Of a stretch of DNA of 64,000 nt, positions 23,921-38,984 are shown piece after piece. Source of the DNA: Agrostemma githago (taxonomy: Eukaryota > Streptophyta > Magnoliopsida > Caryophyllales > Caryophyllaceae); NCBI GenBank assembly GCA_958450325.1, contig OY288250.1, positions 42,320,683 to 42,384,682 of the forward strand. The letters are read 5' to 3'. A model generated the notes under the pieces. It saw only the letters and a list, made by a program, of their open reading frames with translations. It ran no database searches and had not been told where the DNA came from. Position 1 is the first letter of the stretch. Each line of letters starts with the position of its first letter. The position numbers were made by a program, and so were the translations under genes.

Positions 23921-25014
23921 GTTGGTGTCAGAGCATCGTTGCTCCCGACGCTTACACCTGATTTTAGGAAAAACACTAGTAAATGATTTCAACATTAATA
24001 AAAGATTGGTGAGAGATGGGTAGAAACAATTAAGGACTTAACTGTTAGGTTTTACATGTTCTTGAAACTCAATGATTAGCATTGAATATTTGTCTTATTT
24101 GCCCAAGAAGAAGATGCGTGGACGAGACGTGGATTTAATGCTGCACTACATCGGGACAAGACCTTAATATTCTAGGATCATTGATTTTTTTCTTTCAGCC
24201 TCAGTTTCTTCCCAATTCTTCTGTTACAAATTCTCATCTCCATTCTTATGGCAAATCTCCGTTATATTCTTCTACTTTACCACCTTCCCTCTTGAGATTC
24301 TTTGGTATGACCGACTCTCATCTTAGTAAACCTTGTTGGAAGTTAAAGATATTTGAGGATTAGTAACCCCTTATTACCTACGTTTGAGTATTGTGAGTTG
24401 TACCTGTTCCCTAACCTGGTAAGGGCTTTTGAGGATTGATATAATGGTATTGGTTAGTTGATGGAATTAGGATTATACCTTGAATGCTTACCTTGGGTTA
24501 TAGGTTACCTGATTATATGGAATACTAGGAGTCGAATCAGTTTTGGATGGTAAGATTATATTTTATTTAGATCGTTAGCCTGAGTGTTGTGGTACTATTT
24601 CAGGTTCTCATTAATGTTTTTAGTAATGTTTGTTGACATAGATAGATGAAGCCTTGGTTTTGGTGGAGTAGATCGTGGAGTGTGATAAGGATATAACTTA
24701 TGAACTTTTGAGTTGAGTGATCTAAACTTATTTTGAGGAATTTTGGTAGCATGATTATGTGACTTTGAATCGTTTGGTGGATTCTTACCTTGTTGCTTGA
24801 GTAAGTATGTAAGACTTTGTATTCGAGGTTGTAGCAATTGATAGCTTCGGAGGTTGTAGACCGTGTAGGACCACCTAGTGCTTGATATTATTGGACTTAG
24901 TATTTTTTGATGGAAATAGGAACCCGAGTTTCGTAGGAGTCGTACTTGGAATCTCGATTTCCTTTGTGCCTTTTTCCAGTTTCGAGGACGAAACTTTTTT
25001 TTAGTGGGGAGGAT
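23921..25014 (+). mobile_element. internal region 6 (INT6), non-coding
   Basis: Indistinguishable from INT5 by eye, including all of its private variants, which points to a recent one-unit duplication. Confidence 0.85.
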
Positions 25015-27687
25015 TGTAACACCCGCAAATTTCCTAGCTCTGCTATCTGTTTCATTACGATTATATAGTAACTACATTTTTCCTATTTCGAATTCTCTTT
25101 CATTATCGAGCCTAAAATTATTTATTTTCAAAAAATGGATGTTTAATTATTTTACTACGCGATTTCATAAATAATTATTTTCTAATGCGTTTTTAATCCG
25201 ATTTCTTCGTAAACGCTTATATTATTTTACAAACCTTCTTTTATTAACACTACATATTATTTTTAACCTATTTGTTTTAATTCTTATCCTCGTATTTATT
25301 TTAATCGGAAACTTATCACATCGATTTGTTGCTTGTTCTTTCCATCTCAACCATCTTGTTTCCTTGTTGAGTTAAGAGTCCTTGTGACCCGATTATTCCT
25401 ATCTTTTAGCCTTCTAATTTCTTTTATATATTCTCTTTCATTCTAGTCTATTTTATTCACAAAGTCTTCTTTTCTCCTCTATTTTAAGTTAAACTTCCTC
25501 CTTTTTGTTCGTCAATCCGATCATAATTCGTCTCTAATTCTTTCCGATCTCGAGGGTAATTTAATTACTCTTATTCGTTCTTCATCTCTTTTTCTGCTTT
25601 CTATTCACTTAATGTGGTTTTAATACCATATGTTTAATTATTTCGTAGGCTATTGTGCTAGATCCGACGAAGACGGTTATTTATTTGATTCGGATCTTGG
25701 TTAAGGTAACATTGACACGTTACTCGGTATTATGTGATATTATTTTTGTAGTTGAATGTATAGAAATTAGATTTTTATTAGACATTATATTTATGTCTCG
25801 TTTTTAATAACAAAATCTTTAAAATCGTAAATTTTCACATGTTTCGTTATTTTAAATCGTTTTTACGAGATTTTATAATAAATTGTTCTTTTAATTATTA
25901 AAAAGTATTAAAAGGCCGAGACTAAAACATACAAATAATAATTAATTTCATAATTTTCGTGGTTTTTGATATAAAGGGTCAAATTGAATGTTTTATTGTT
26001 TTAATAGAGTTACACCATGTTTCAAAATCTGTTAGTGTTTTTGTGTTAATTAAAACTCTGTTTTAAAGCCTTTTATTACGAAAACATTGAAAAGAGACTA
26101 CTATTTATTTTAAGTCTAATATATGCCTATTTAATTTCGTAAATTCATTCCAAGTGGTTTCGTCACAATAAATTATTTATGAATAGGTGTCAAACTAATT
26201 CGCGATTCTGTCAGTTGTGATAAGATCTAAATTGAAACATATGTTAAACTTTTTATTTAATCCTGGTAATTTACTTACATAAACTATGAGGAGTCTAGTT
26301 AATGTTTTCAATTGGATTTTATTTAAAATCAATTTTTAAACGTGTTTTATTAAAGATATACAATCGGGTGTCTAATTCTAATAGTTTTTAAATATACGAA
26401 TAAAAGTCCATGTTTTATTTGAAATTTGGATTTTCTCCAGAAATACAAGTTGTAACTAACTTTCTAAAGGTTTTAACCCCACTGATCCTACGTTATTTTG
26501 ATTTTTAATGATTTAATTACGAATTCTATAGTAAGACAGTGCAATTCTGGAAAATCTTTAATTTGTTATTTAAATACTTTTAATTACTTAGACTTCAACC
26601 TTTTGATAAATAATTATGACTTTGACTTTAGTTGATTTTTAATCAAAAATTATACATTTATATAATAAATATAATGTTTACGTCTCGAGGCCTAATATTA
26701 ACTATTTTATATAACTCCTATTTTGATCGATTTCTATTTATAATAATACCTACTTTTGAAAAAGTTATTATTTTAAGAAAAGTTCTATATTTATAAAGTT
26801 TCATCTTTTGAAGAACAAACTATATTTTTATTGAATTATGATAATGGCGTTGTTTTGGAGTTATGGAATAGAGGAAGTGTACGGGTAGAGTAATACAGTC
26901 TAGAGTATACGTTTTGCCATCAGCTATAAGGCTAGTGTATCCGAGCGGGATGCATTGGTTGTTGAACTGGGCATGTTCTTGTCCAGGAGTGTATGTTCAT
27001 TTTGACCTTAAGCTCGTACCTCGCATGTAAGACGCCGTCGGGTTGAACTGGGCACACTTGGTGTTCCAGGAGGGGTGTGCATATGTACTTTAGCTAGGAC
27101 CTCGCATTGATAAGTCGCCGTCCTATTATGGTTGAGTTGCCTAGATTAGAGATCGAAGTTTGATTTGTTTGAACTAAGTTCTCGAAGCTAGTTTTTAGTA
27201 TTCTCCTAGTGAAAGTCTATTCTGTTGCACTGATTCGTATCCATAACGCCGTTATTATTATTGATTGATATTTACTTGGAAGTTGGCAATCATTTTAAAT
27301 TATTTTACTATATCGTTTTAAACGTTTTCCATTTTGAACTATTTTGATATAATAGTAATTATGCTTTAATGTCATGTAATATGGCTGGGAGAACGTCGTC
27401 GTTACTCCCCACTGAATTGTGGCTGTTATGTTTATAACATGACAGGTTTTTGCTGCCGGGTTTTGGGTGTGAGCTAGCGAGTGGCATGGATCCTTCTCTA
27501 TTTCATTTATATTAATTTTTGGATTGTTAAACCCATTTGGAGAATTTTTATTTTTAGCCCTTTTGTAAGAAGTGACATTTGTATTGACTGACCGTTCTTT
27601 TGTAAAGTATAGAACATCAGTGTGTTTTAATCCCAAATCTACAGTGTTTCCGCCACTGTATTGCGTTAGAATTTATAGGGGATTACA
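25015..27687 (+). mobile_element. LTR6 (2,673 bp)
   Basis: Near-identical to LTR5 for roughly its first two thirds. It then departs with GTAAGACGCC near 27027, GATATTTAC near 27270, CTATTTCAT near 27500 and CCCAAATCT near 27634, so its 3' part has a different history. Confidence 0.9.
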
Positions 27688-28776
27688 GTTGGTGTCAGAG
27701 CATCGTTGCTCCCGACGCTTACACCTGATTTTAGGAAAAACACTAGTAAATGATTTCAACATTAATAAAAGATTGGTGAGAGATGGGTAGAAACAATTAA
27801 GGACTTAACTGTTAGGTTTTACATGTTCTTGTAATGATTAGCATTGAATATTTGTCTTATTTGCCCAAGAAGAAGATGCGTGGACGAGACGTGGATTTAA
27901 TGCTGCACTACATCGGGACAAGACCTTAATATTCTAGGATCATTGATTTTTTTCTTTCAGCCTCAGTTTCTTCCCAATTCTTCTGTTACAAATTCTCATC
28001 TCCATTCTTATGGCAAATCTCCGTTATATTCTTCTACTTTACCACCTTCCCTCTTGAGATTCTTTGGTATGACCGACTCTCATCTTAGTAAACCTTGTTG
28101 GAAGTTAAAGATATTTGAGGATTAGTAACCCCTTATTACCTACGTTTGAGTATTGTGAGTTGTACCTGTTCCCTAACCTGGTAAGGGCTTTTGAGGATTG
28201 ATATAATGGTATTGGTTAGTTGATGGAATTAGGATTATACCTTGAATGCTTACCTTGGGTTATAGGTTACCTGATTATATGGAATACTTGGAGTCGAATC
28301 AGTTTTGGATGGTAAGATTATATTTTATTTAGATTGTTAGCCTGAGTGTTGTGGTTCTATTTCAGGTTCTCATTAATGTTTTTAGTAATGTTTGTTGACA
28401 TAGATAGATGAAGCCTTGGTTTTGGTGGATTAGATCGTGGAGTGTGATAAGGATATAACTTATGAACTTTTGAGTTGAGTGATCTAAACTTATTTTGAGG
28501 AATTTTGGTAGCATGATTATGTGACTTTGAATCGTTTGGTGGATTCTTACCTTGTTGCTTGAGTAAGTATGTAAGACTTTGTATTCGAGGTTGTAGCAAT
28601 TGATAGCTTCGGAGGTTGTAGACCGTGTAGGACCACCTAGTGCCTGATATTAATGGACTTAGTATTTTTTGATGGAAATAGGAACCCGAGTTTCGTAGGA
28701 GTCGTACTTGGAATCTCGATTTCCTTTGTGCCTTTTTCCAGTTTCGAGGACGAAACTTTTTTTTAGTGGGGAGGAT
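27688..28776 (+). mobile_element. internal region 7 (INT7), 5-bp deletion
   Basis: 1,089 bp: CTCAA is missing near 27834 (GTAATGATT instead of GTAACTCAATGATT). It carries the GGTTC variant of INT2 and INT3. Confidence 0.85.
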
Positions 28777-31450
28777 TGTAACACCCGCAAATTTCCTAGC
28801 TCTGCTATCTGTTTCATTACGATTATATAGTAACTACATTTTTCCTATTTCGAATTCTCTTTCATTATCGAGCCTAAAATTATTTATTTTCAAAAAATGG
28901 ATGTTTAATTATTTTACTACGCGATTTCATAAATAATTATTTTCTAATGCGTTTTTAATCCGATTTCTTCGTAAACGCTTATATTATTTTACAAACCTTC
29001 TTTTATTAACACTACATATTATTTTTAACCTATTTGTTTTAATTCTTATCCTCGTATTTATTTTAATCGGAAACTTATCACATCGATTTGTTGCTTGTTC
29101 TTTCCATCTCAACCATCTTGTTTCCTAGTTGAGTTAAGAGTCCTTGTGACCCGATTATTCCTATCTTTTAGCCTTCTAATTTCTTTTATATATTCTCTTT
29201 CATTCTAGTCTATTTTATTCACAAAGTCTTCTTTTCTCCTCTATTTTAAGTTAAACTTCCTCCTTTTTGTTCGTCAATCCGATCATAATTCGTCTCTAAT
29301 TCTTTCCGATCTCGAGGGTAATTTAATTACTCTTATTCGTTCTTCATCTCTTTTTCTGCTTTCTATTCACTTAATGTGGTTTTAATACCATATGTTTAAT
29401 TATTTCGTAGGCTATTGTGCTAGATCCGACGAAGACGGTTATTTATTTGATTCGGATCTTGGTTAAGGTAACATTGACACGTTACTCGGTATTATGTGAT
29501 ATTATTTTTGTAGTTGAATGTATAGAAATTAGATTTTTATTAGACATTATATTTATGTCTCGTTTTTAATAACAAAATCTTTAAAATCGTAAATTTTCAC
29601 ATGTTTCGTTATTTTAAATCGTTTTTACGAGATTTTATAATAAATTGTTCTTTTAATTATTAAAAAGTATTAAAAGGCCGAGACTAAAACATACAAATAA
29701 TAATTAATTTCATAATTTTCGTGGTTTTTGATATAAAGGGTCAAATTGAATGTTTTATTGTTTTAATAGAGTTACACCATGTTTCAAAATCTGTTAGTGT
29801 TTTTGTGTTAATTAAAACTCTGTTTTAAAGCCTTTTATTACGAAAACATTGAAAAGAGACTACTATTTATTTTAAGTCTAATATATGCCTATTTAATTTC
29901 GTAAATTCATTCCAAGTGGTTTCGTCACAATAAATTATTTCTGAACAGGTGTCAAACTAATTCGCGATTCTGTCAGTTGTGATAAGATCTAAATTGAAAC
30001 ATATGTTAAACTTTTTATTTAATCCTGGTAATTTACTTACATAAACTATGAGGAGTCTAGTTAATGTTTTCAATTGGATTTTATTTAAAATCAATTTTTA
30101 AACGTGTTTTATTAAAGATATACAATCGGGTGTCTAATTCTGATAGTTTTTAAATATACGAATAAAAGTACATGTTTTATTTGAAATTTGGATTTTCTCC
30201 AGACATACAAGTTGTAACTAACTTTCTAAAGTTTTTAACCCCACTGATCCTACGTTATTTTGATTTTTAATGATTTAATTACGAATTTTATAGTAAGACA
30301 GTGCAATTCTGGAAAATCTTTAATTTGTTATTTAAATACTTTTAATTACTTAGACTTCAACCTTTTGATAAATAATTATGACTTTGACTTTAGTTGATTT
30401 TTAATCAAAAATTATACATTTATATAATAAATATAATGTTTACGTCTCGAGGCCTAATATTAACTATTTTATATAACTCCTATTTTGATCGATTTCTATT
30501 TATAATAATACCTACTTTTGAAAAAGTTATTATTTTAAGAAAAGTTCTATATTTATAAAGTTTCATCTTTTGAAGAACAAACTATATTTTTATTGAATTA
30601 TGATAATGGCGTTGTTTTGGAGTTATGGAATAGAGGAAGTGTACGGGTAGAGTAATACAGTCTAGAGTATACGTTTTGCCATCAGCTATAAGGCTAGTGT
30701 ATCCGAGCGGGATGCATTGGTTGTTGAACTGGGCATGTTCTTGTCCAGGAGTGTATGTTCATTTTGACCTTAAGCTCGTACCTCGCATGTTAGACGCCGT
30801 CGGGTTGAACTGGGCACACTTGGTGTTCCAGGAGGGGTGTGCATATGTACTTTAGCTAGGACCTCGCATTGATAAGTCGCCGTCCTATTATGGTTGAGTT
30901 GCCTAGATTAGAGATCGAAGTTTGATTTGTTTGAACTAAGTTCTCGAAGCTAGTTTTTAGTATTCTCCTAGTGAAAGTCTATTCTGTTGCACTGATTCGT
31001 ATCCATAACGCCGTTATTATTATTGATTGATATTGACTTGGAAGTTGGCAATCATTTTAAATTATTTTACTATATCGTTTTAAACGTTTTCCATTTTGAA
31101 CTATTTTGATATAATAGTAATTATGCTTTAAATGTCATGTAATATGGCTGGGAGAACGACGTCGTTACTCCCCACTGAATTGTGGCTGTTATGTTTATAA
31201 CATGACAGGTTTTTGCTGCCGGGTTTTGGGTGTGAGCTAGCGAGTGGCATGGATCCTTCTCTACTTCATTTATATTAATTTTTGGATTGTTAAACCCATT
31301 TGGAGAATTTTTATTTTTAGCCCTTTTGTAAGAAGTGACATTTGTATTGACTGACCGTTCTTTTGTAAAGTATAGAACATCAGTGTGTTTTAATCCCAAG
31401 TCTACAGTGTTTCCGCCACTGTATTGCGTTAGAATTTATAGGGGATTACA
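28777..31450 (+). mobile_element. LTR7 (2,674 bp)
   Basis: Private TATTTCTGAAC near 29940, AAAGTACATG near 30169, CAGACATAC near 30204, one extra A near 31130 and GAACGACGTCG near 31158. The extra A shortens the overlapping antisense shadow frame, showing that frame is not under selection. Confidence 0.9.
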
Positions 31451-32544
31451 GTTGGTGTCAGAGCATCGTTGCTCCCGACGCTTACACCTGATTTTAGGAA
31501 AAACACTAGTAAATGATTTCAACATTAATAAAAGATTGGTGAGAGATGGGTAGAAACAATTAAGGACTTAACTGTTAGGTTTTACATGTTCTTGTAACTC
31601 AATGATTAGCATTGAATATTTGTCTTATTTTCCCAAAAAGAAGATGCGTGGACGAGACGTGGATTTAATGCTGCACTACATCGGGACAAGACCTTAATAT
31701 TCTAGGATCATTGATTTATTTCTTTCAGCCTCAGTTTCTTCCCAATTCTTCTGTTACAAATTCTCATCTCCATTCTTATGGCAAATCTCCGTTATATTCT
31801 TCTACTTTACCACCTTCCCTCTTGAGATTCTTTGGTATGACCGACTCTCATCTTAGTAAACCTTGTTGGAAGTTAAAGATATTTGAGGATTAGTAACCCC
31901 TTATTACCTACGTTTGAGTATTGTGAGTTGTACCTGTTCCCTAACCTGGTAAGGGCTTTTGAGGATTGATATAATGGTATTGGTTAGTTGATGGAATTAG
32001 GATTATACCTTGAATGCTTACCTTGGGTTATAGGTTACCTGATTATATGGAATACTTGGAGTCGAATCAGTTTTGGATGGTAAGATTATATTTTATTTAG
32101 ATCGTTAGCCTGAGTGTTGTGGTACTATTTCAGGTTCTCATTAATGTTTTTAGTAATGTTTGTTGACATAGATAGATGAATCCTTGGTTTTGGTGGAGTA
32201 GATCGTGGAGTGTGATAAGGATATAACTTATGAACTTTTGAGTTGAGTGATCTAAACTTATTTTGAGGAATTTTGGTAGCATGATTATGTGACTTTGAAT
32301 CGTTTGGTGGATTCTTACCTTGTTGCTTGAGTAAGTATGTAAGACTTTGTATTCGAGGTTGTAGCAATTGATAGCTTCGGAGGTTGTAGACCGTGTAGGA
32401 CCACCTAGTGCCTGATATTAATGGACTTAGTATTTTTTGATGGAAATAGGAACCCGAGTTTCGTAGGAGTCGTACTTGGAATCTCGATTTCCTTTGTGCC
32501 TTTTTCCAGTTTCGAGGACGAAACTTTTTTTTAGTGGGGAGGAT
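31451..32544 (+). mobile_element. internal region 8 (INT8), non-coding
   Basis: Private TTTTCCCAAAAAG near 31630, GATTTATTTC near 31715 and GAATCCTTGG near 32180. Confidence 0.85.
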
Positions 32545-35217
32545 TGTAACACCCGCAAATTTCCTAGCTCTGCTATCTGTTTCATTACGATTATATAGTA
32601 ACTACATTTTTCCTATTTCGAATTCTCTTTCATTATCGAGCCTAAAATTATTTATTTTCAAAAAATGGATGTTTAATTATTTTACTACGCGATTTCATAA
32701 ATAATTATTTTCTAATGCGTTTTTAATCCGATTTCTTCGTAAACGCTTATATTATTTTACAAACCTTCTTTTATTAACACTACATATTATTTTTAACCTA
32801 TTTGTTTTAATTCTTATCCTCGTATTTATTTTAATCGGAAACTTATCACATCGATTTGTTGCTTGTTCTTTCCATCTCAACCATCTTGTTTCCTAGTTGA
32901 GTTAAGAGTCCTTGTGACCCGATTATTCCTATCTTTTAGCCTTCTAATTTCTTTTATATATTCTCTTTCATTCTAGTCTATTTTATTCACAAAGTCTTCT
33001 TTTCTCCTCTATTTTAAGTTAAACTTCCTCCTTTTTGTTCGTCAATCCGATCATAATTCGTCTCTAATTCTTTCCGATCTCGAGGGTAATTTAATTACTC
33101 TTATTCGTTCTTCATCTCTTTTTCTGCTTTCTATTCACTTAATGTGGTTTTAATACCATATGTTTAATTATTTCGTAGGCTATTGTGCTAGATCCGACGA
33201 AGACGGTTATTTATTTGATTCGGATCTTGGTTAAGGTAACATTGACACGTTACTCGGTATTATGTGATATTATTTTTGTAGTTGAATGTATAGAAATTAG
33301 ATTTTTATTAGACATTATATTTATGTCTCGTTTTTAATAACAAAATCTTTAAAATCGTAAATTTTCACATGTTTCGTTATTTTAAATCGTTTTTACGAGA
33401 TTTTATAATAAATTGTTCTTTTAATTATTAAAAAGTATTAAAAGGCCGAGACTAAAACATACAAATAATAATTAATTTCATAATTTTCGTGGTTTTTGAT
33501 ATAAAGGGTCAAATTGAATGTTTTATTGTTTTAATAGAGTTACACCATGTTTCAAAATCTGTTAGTGTTTTTGTGTTAATTAAAACTCTGTTTTAAAGCC
33601 TTTTATTACGAAAACATTGAAAAGAGACTACTATTTATTTTAAGTCTAATATATGCCTATTTAATTTCGTAAATTCATTCCAAGTGGTTTCGTCACAATA
33701 AATTATTTATGAACAGGTGTCAAACTAATTCGCGATTCTGTCAGTTGTGATAAGATCTAAATTGAAACATATGTTAAACTTTTTATTTAATCCTGGTAAT
33801 TTACTTACATAAACTATGAGGAGTCTAGTTAATGTTTTCAATTGGATTTTATTTAAAATCAATTTTTAAACGTGTTTTATTAAAGATATACAATCGGGTG
33901 TCTAATTCTGATAGTTTTTAAATATACGAATAAAGGTCCATGTTTTATTTGAAATTTGGATTTTCTCCAGAAATACAAGTTGTAACTAACTTTCTAAAGT
34001 TTTTAACCCCACTGATCCTACGTTATTTTGATTTTTAATGATTTAATTACGAATTTTATAGTAAGACAGTGCAATTCTGGAAAATCTTTAATTTGTTATT
34101 TAAATACTTTTAATTACTTAGACTTCAACCTTTTGATAAATAATTATGACTTTGACTTTAGTTGATTTTTAATCAAAAATTATACATTTATATAATAAAT
34201 ATAATGTTTACGTCTCGAGGCCTAATATTAACTATTTTATATAACTCCTATTTTGATCGATTTCTATTTATAATAATACCTACTTTTGAAAAAGTTATTA
34301 TTTTAAGAAAAGTTCTATATTTATAAAGTTTCATCTTTTGAAGAACAAACTATATTTTTATTGAATTATGATAATGGCGTTGTTTTGGAGTTATGGAATA
34401 GAGGAAGTGTACGGGTAGAGTAATACAGTCTAGAGTATACGTTTTGCCATCAGCTATAAGGCTAGTGTATCCGAGCGGGATGCATTGGTTGTTGAACTGG
34501 GCATGTTCTTGTCCAGGAGTGTATGTTCATTTTGACCTTAAGCTCGTACCTCGCATGTTAGACGCCGTCGGGTTGAACTGGGCACACTTGGTGTTCCAGG
34601 AGGGGTGTGCATATGTACTTTAGCTAGGACCTCGCATTGATAAGTCGCCGTCCTATTATGGTTGAGTTGCCTAGATTAGAGATCGAAGTTTGATTTGTTT
34701 GAACTAAGTTCTCGAAGCTAGTTTTTAGTATTCTCCTAGTGAAAGTCTATTCTGTTGCACTGATTCGTATCCATAACGCCGTTATTATTATTGATTGATA
34801 TTGACTTGGAAGTTGGCAATCATTTTAAATTATTTTACTATATCGTTTTAAACGTTTTCCATTTTGAACTATTTTGATATAATAGTAATTATGCTTTAAT
34901 GTCATGTAATATGGCTGGGAGAACGTCGTCGTTACTCCCCACTGAATTGTGGCTGTTATGTTTATAACATGACAGGTTTTTGCTGCCGGGTTTTGGGTGT
35001 GAGCTAGCGAGTGGCATGGATCCTTCTCTACTTCATTTATATTAATTTTTGGATTGTTAAACCCATTTGGAGAATTTTTATTTTTAGCCCTTTTGTAAGA
35101 AGTGACATTTGTATTGACTGACCGTTCTTTTGTAAAGTATAGAACATCAGTGTGTTTTAATCCCAAGTCTACAGTGTTTCCGCCACTGTATTGCGTTAGA
35201 ATTTATAGGGGATTACA
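32545..35217 (+). mobile_element. LTR8 (2,673 bp)
   Basis: Close to the common left-hand sequence. The only clear private change noted is AAAGGTCCATG near 33935. Confidence 0.9.
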
Positions 35218-36311
35218 GTTGGTGTCAGAGCATCGTTGCTCCCGACGCTTACACCTGATTTTAGGAAAAACACTAGTAAATGATTTCAACATTAATAAAA
35301 GATTGGTGAGAGATGGGTAGAAACAATTAAGGACTTAACTGTTAGGTTTTACATGTTCTTGTAACTCAATGATTAGCATTGAATATTTGTCTTATTTGCC
35401 CAAGAAGAAGATGCGTGGACGAGACGTGGATTTAATGCTGCACTACATTGGGACAAGACCTTAATATTCTAAGATCATTGATTTTTTTCTTTCAGCCTCA
35501 GTTTCTTCCCAATTCTTCTGTTACAAATTCTCATCTCCATTCTTATGGCAAATCTCCGTTATATTCTTCTACTTTACCACCTTCCCTCTTGAGATTCTTT
35601 GGTATGACCGACTCTCATCTTAGTAAACCTTGTTGGAAGTTAAAGATATTTGAGGATTAGTAACCCCTTATTACCTACGTTTGAGTATTGTGAGTTGTAC
35701 CTGTTCCCTAACCTGGTAAGGGCTTTTGAGGATTGATATAATGGTATTGGTTAGTTGATGGAATTAGGATTATACCTTGAATGCTTACCTTGGGTTATAG
35801 GTTACCTGATTATATGGAATACTTGGAGTCGAATCAGTTTTGGATGGTAAGATTATATTTTATTTAGATCGTTAGCCTGAGTGTTGTGGTACTATTTCAG
35901 GTTCTCATTAATGTTTTTAGTAATGTTTGTTGACATAGATAGATGAAGCCTTGGTTTTGGTGGATTAGATCGTGGAGTGTGATAAGGATATAACTTATGA
36001 ACTTTTGAGTTGAGTGATCTAAACTTATTTTGAGGAATTTTGGTAGCATGATTATGTGACTTTGAATCGTTTGGTGGATTCTTACCTTGTTGCTTGAGTA
36101 AGTATGTAAGACTTTGTATTCGAGGTTGTAGCAATTGATAGCTTCGGAGGTTGTAGACCGTGTAGGACCACCTAGTGCCTGATATTAATGGACTTAGTAT
36201 TTTTTGATGGAAATAGGAACCCGAGTTTCGTAGGAGTCGTACTTGGAATCTCGATTTCCTTTGTGCCTTTTTCCAGTTTCGAGGACGAAACTTTTTTTTA
36301 GTGGGGAGGAT
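35218..36311 (+). mobile_element. internal region 9 (INT9), non-coding
   Basis: Private ACATTGGG near 35448 and TCTAAGATC near 35470. The second removes the stop before the 60-codon shadow frame and lengthens it. Confidence 0.85.
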
Positions 36312-38984
36312 TGTAACACCCGCAAATTTCCTAGCTCTGCTATCTGTTTCATTACGATTATATAGTAACTACATTTTTCCTATTTCGAATTCTCTTTCAT
36401 TATCGAGCCTAAAATTATTTATTTTCAAAAAATGGATGTTTAATTATTTTACTACGCGATTTCATAAATAATTATTTTCTAATGCGTTTTTAATCCGATT
36501 TCTTCGTAAACGCTTATATTATTTTACAAACCTTCTTTTATTAACACTACATATTATTTTTAACCTATTTGTTTTAATTCTTATCCTCGTATTTATTTTA
36601 ATCGGAAACTTATCACATCGATTTGTTGCTTGTTCTTTCCATCTCAACCATCTTGTTTCCTAGTTGAGTTAAGAGTCCTTGTGACCCGATTATTCCTATC
36701 TTTTAGCCTTCTAATTTCTTTTATATATTCTCTTTCATTCTAGTCTATTTTATTCACAAAGTCTTCTTTTCTCCTCTATTTTAAGTTAAACTTCCTCCTT
36801 TTTGTTCGTCAATCCGATCTTAATTCGTCTCTAATTCTTTCCGATCTCGAGGGTAATTTAATTACTCTTATTCGTTCTTCATCTCTTTTTCTGCTTTCTA
36901 TTCACTTAATGTGGTTTTAATACCATATGTTTAATTATTTCGTAGGCTATTGTGCTAGATCCGACGAAGACGGTTATTTATTTGATTCGGATCTTGGTTA
37001 AGGTAACATTGACACGTTACTCGGTATTATGTGATATTATTTTTGTACTTGAATGTATAGAAATTAGATTTTTATTAGACATTATATTTATGTCTCGTTT
37101 TTAATAACAAAATCTTTAAAATCGTAAATTTTCACATGTTTCGTTATTTTAAATCATTTTTACGAGATTTTATAATAAATTGTTCTTTTAATTATTAAAA
37201 AGTATTAAAAGGCCGAGACTAAAACATACAAATAATAATTAATTTCATAATTTTCGTGGTTTTTGATATAAAGGGTCAAATTGAATGTTTTATTGTTTTA
37301 ATAGAGTTACACCATGTTTCAAAATCTGTTAGTGTTTTTGTGTTAATTAAAACTCTGTTTTAAAGCCTTTTAATACGAAAACATTGAAAAGAGACTACTA
37401 TTTATTTTAAGTCTAATATATGCCTATTTAATTTCGTAAATTCATTCCAAGTGGTTTCGTCACAATAAATTATTTATGAACAGGTGTCAAACTAATTCGC
37501 GATTCTGTCAGTTGTGATAAGATCTAAATTGACAAATATGTTAAACTTTTTATTTAATCCTGGTAATTTACTTACATAAACTATGAGGAGTCTAGTTAAT
37601 GTTTTCAATTGGATTTTATTTAAAATCAATTTTTAAACGTGTTTTATTAAAGATATACAATCGGGTGTCTAATTCTGATAGTTTTTAAATATACGAATAA
37701 AAGTCCATGTTTTATTTGAAATTTGGATTTTCTCCAGAAATACAAGTTGTAACTAACTTTCTAAAGTTTTTAACCCCACTGATCCTACGTTACTTTGATT
37801 TTTAATGATTTGATTACGAATTTTATAGTAAGACAATTCATTCTGGAAAATCTTTAATTTGTTATTTAAATACTTTTAATTACTTAGACTTCAACCTTTT
37901 GATAAATAATTATGACTTTGACTTTAGTTGATTTTTAATCAAAAATTATACATTTATATAATAAATATAATGTTTACGTCTCGAGGCCTAATATTAACTA
38001 TTTTATATAACTCCTATTTTGATCGATTTCTATTTATAATAATACCTACTTTTGAAAAAGTTATTATTTTAAGAAAAGTTCTATATTTATAAAGTTTCAT
38101 CTTTTGAAGAACAAACTATATTATTATTGAATTATGATAATGGCGTTGTTTTGGAGTTATGGAATAGAGGAAGTGTACGGGTAGAGTAATACAGTCTAGA
38201 GTATACGTTTTGCCATCAGCTATAAGGCTAGTGTATCCGAGCGGGATGCATTGGTTGTTGAACTGGGCATGTTCTTGTCCAGGAGTGTATGTTCATTTTG
38301 ACCTTAAGCTCGTACCTCGCATGTAAGACGCCGTCGGGTTGAACTGGGCACACTTGGTGTTCCAGGAGGGGTGTGCATATGTACTTTAGCTAGGACCTCG
38401 CATTGATAAGTCGCCGTCCTATTATGGTTGAGTTGCCTAGATTAGAGATCGAAGTTTGATTTGTTTGAACTAAGTTCTCGAAGCTAGTTTTTAGTATTCT
38501 CCTAGTGAAAGTCTATTCTGTTGCACTGATTCGTATCCATAACGCCATTATTATTATTGATTGATATTGACTTGGAAGTTGGCAATCATTTTAAATTATT
38601 TTACTATATCGTTTTAAACGTTTTCCATTTTGAACTATTTTGATATAATAGTAATTATGCTTTAATGTCATGTAATATGGCTGGGAGAACGTCGTCGTTA
38701 CTCCCCACTGAATTGTGGCTGTTATGTTTATAACATGACAGGTTTTTGCTGCCGGGTTTTGGGTGTGAGCTAGCGAGTGGCATGGATCCTTCTCTACTTC
38801 ATTTATATTAATTTTTGGATTGTTAAACCCATTTGGAGAATTTTTATTTTTGGCCCTTTTGTAAGAAGTGACATTTGTATTGACTGACCGTTCTTTTGTA
38901 AAGTATAGAACATCAGTGTGTTTTTAATCCCAAGTCTACAGTGTTTCCGCCACTGTATTGCGTTAGAATTTATAGGGGATTACA
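36312..38984 (+). mobile_element. LTR9 (2,673 bp), most altered left-hand copy
   Basis: Many private changes: near 36819, 37046, 37155, 37372, 37532, 37792, 38121 and 38546, a rearranged GACAATTCATTC near 37835, and an extra T near 38920. It lies just left of the subfamily boundary. Confidence 0.9.
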
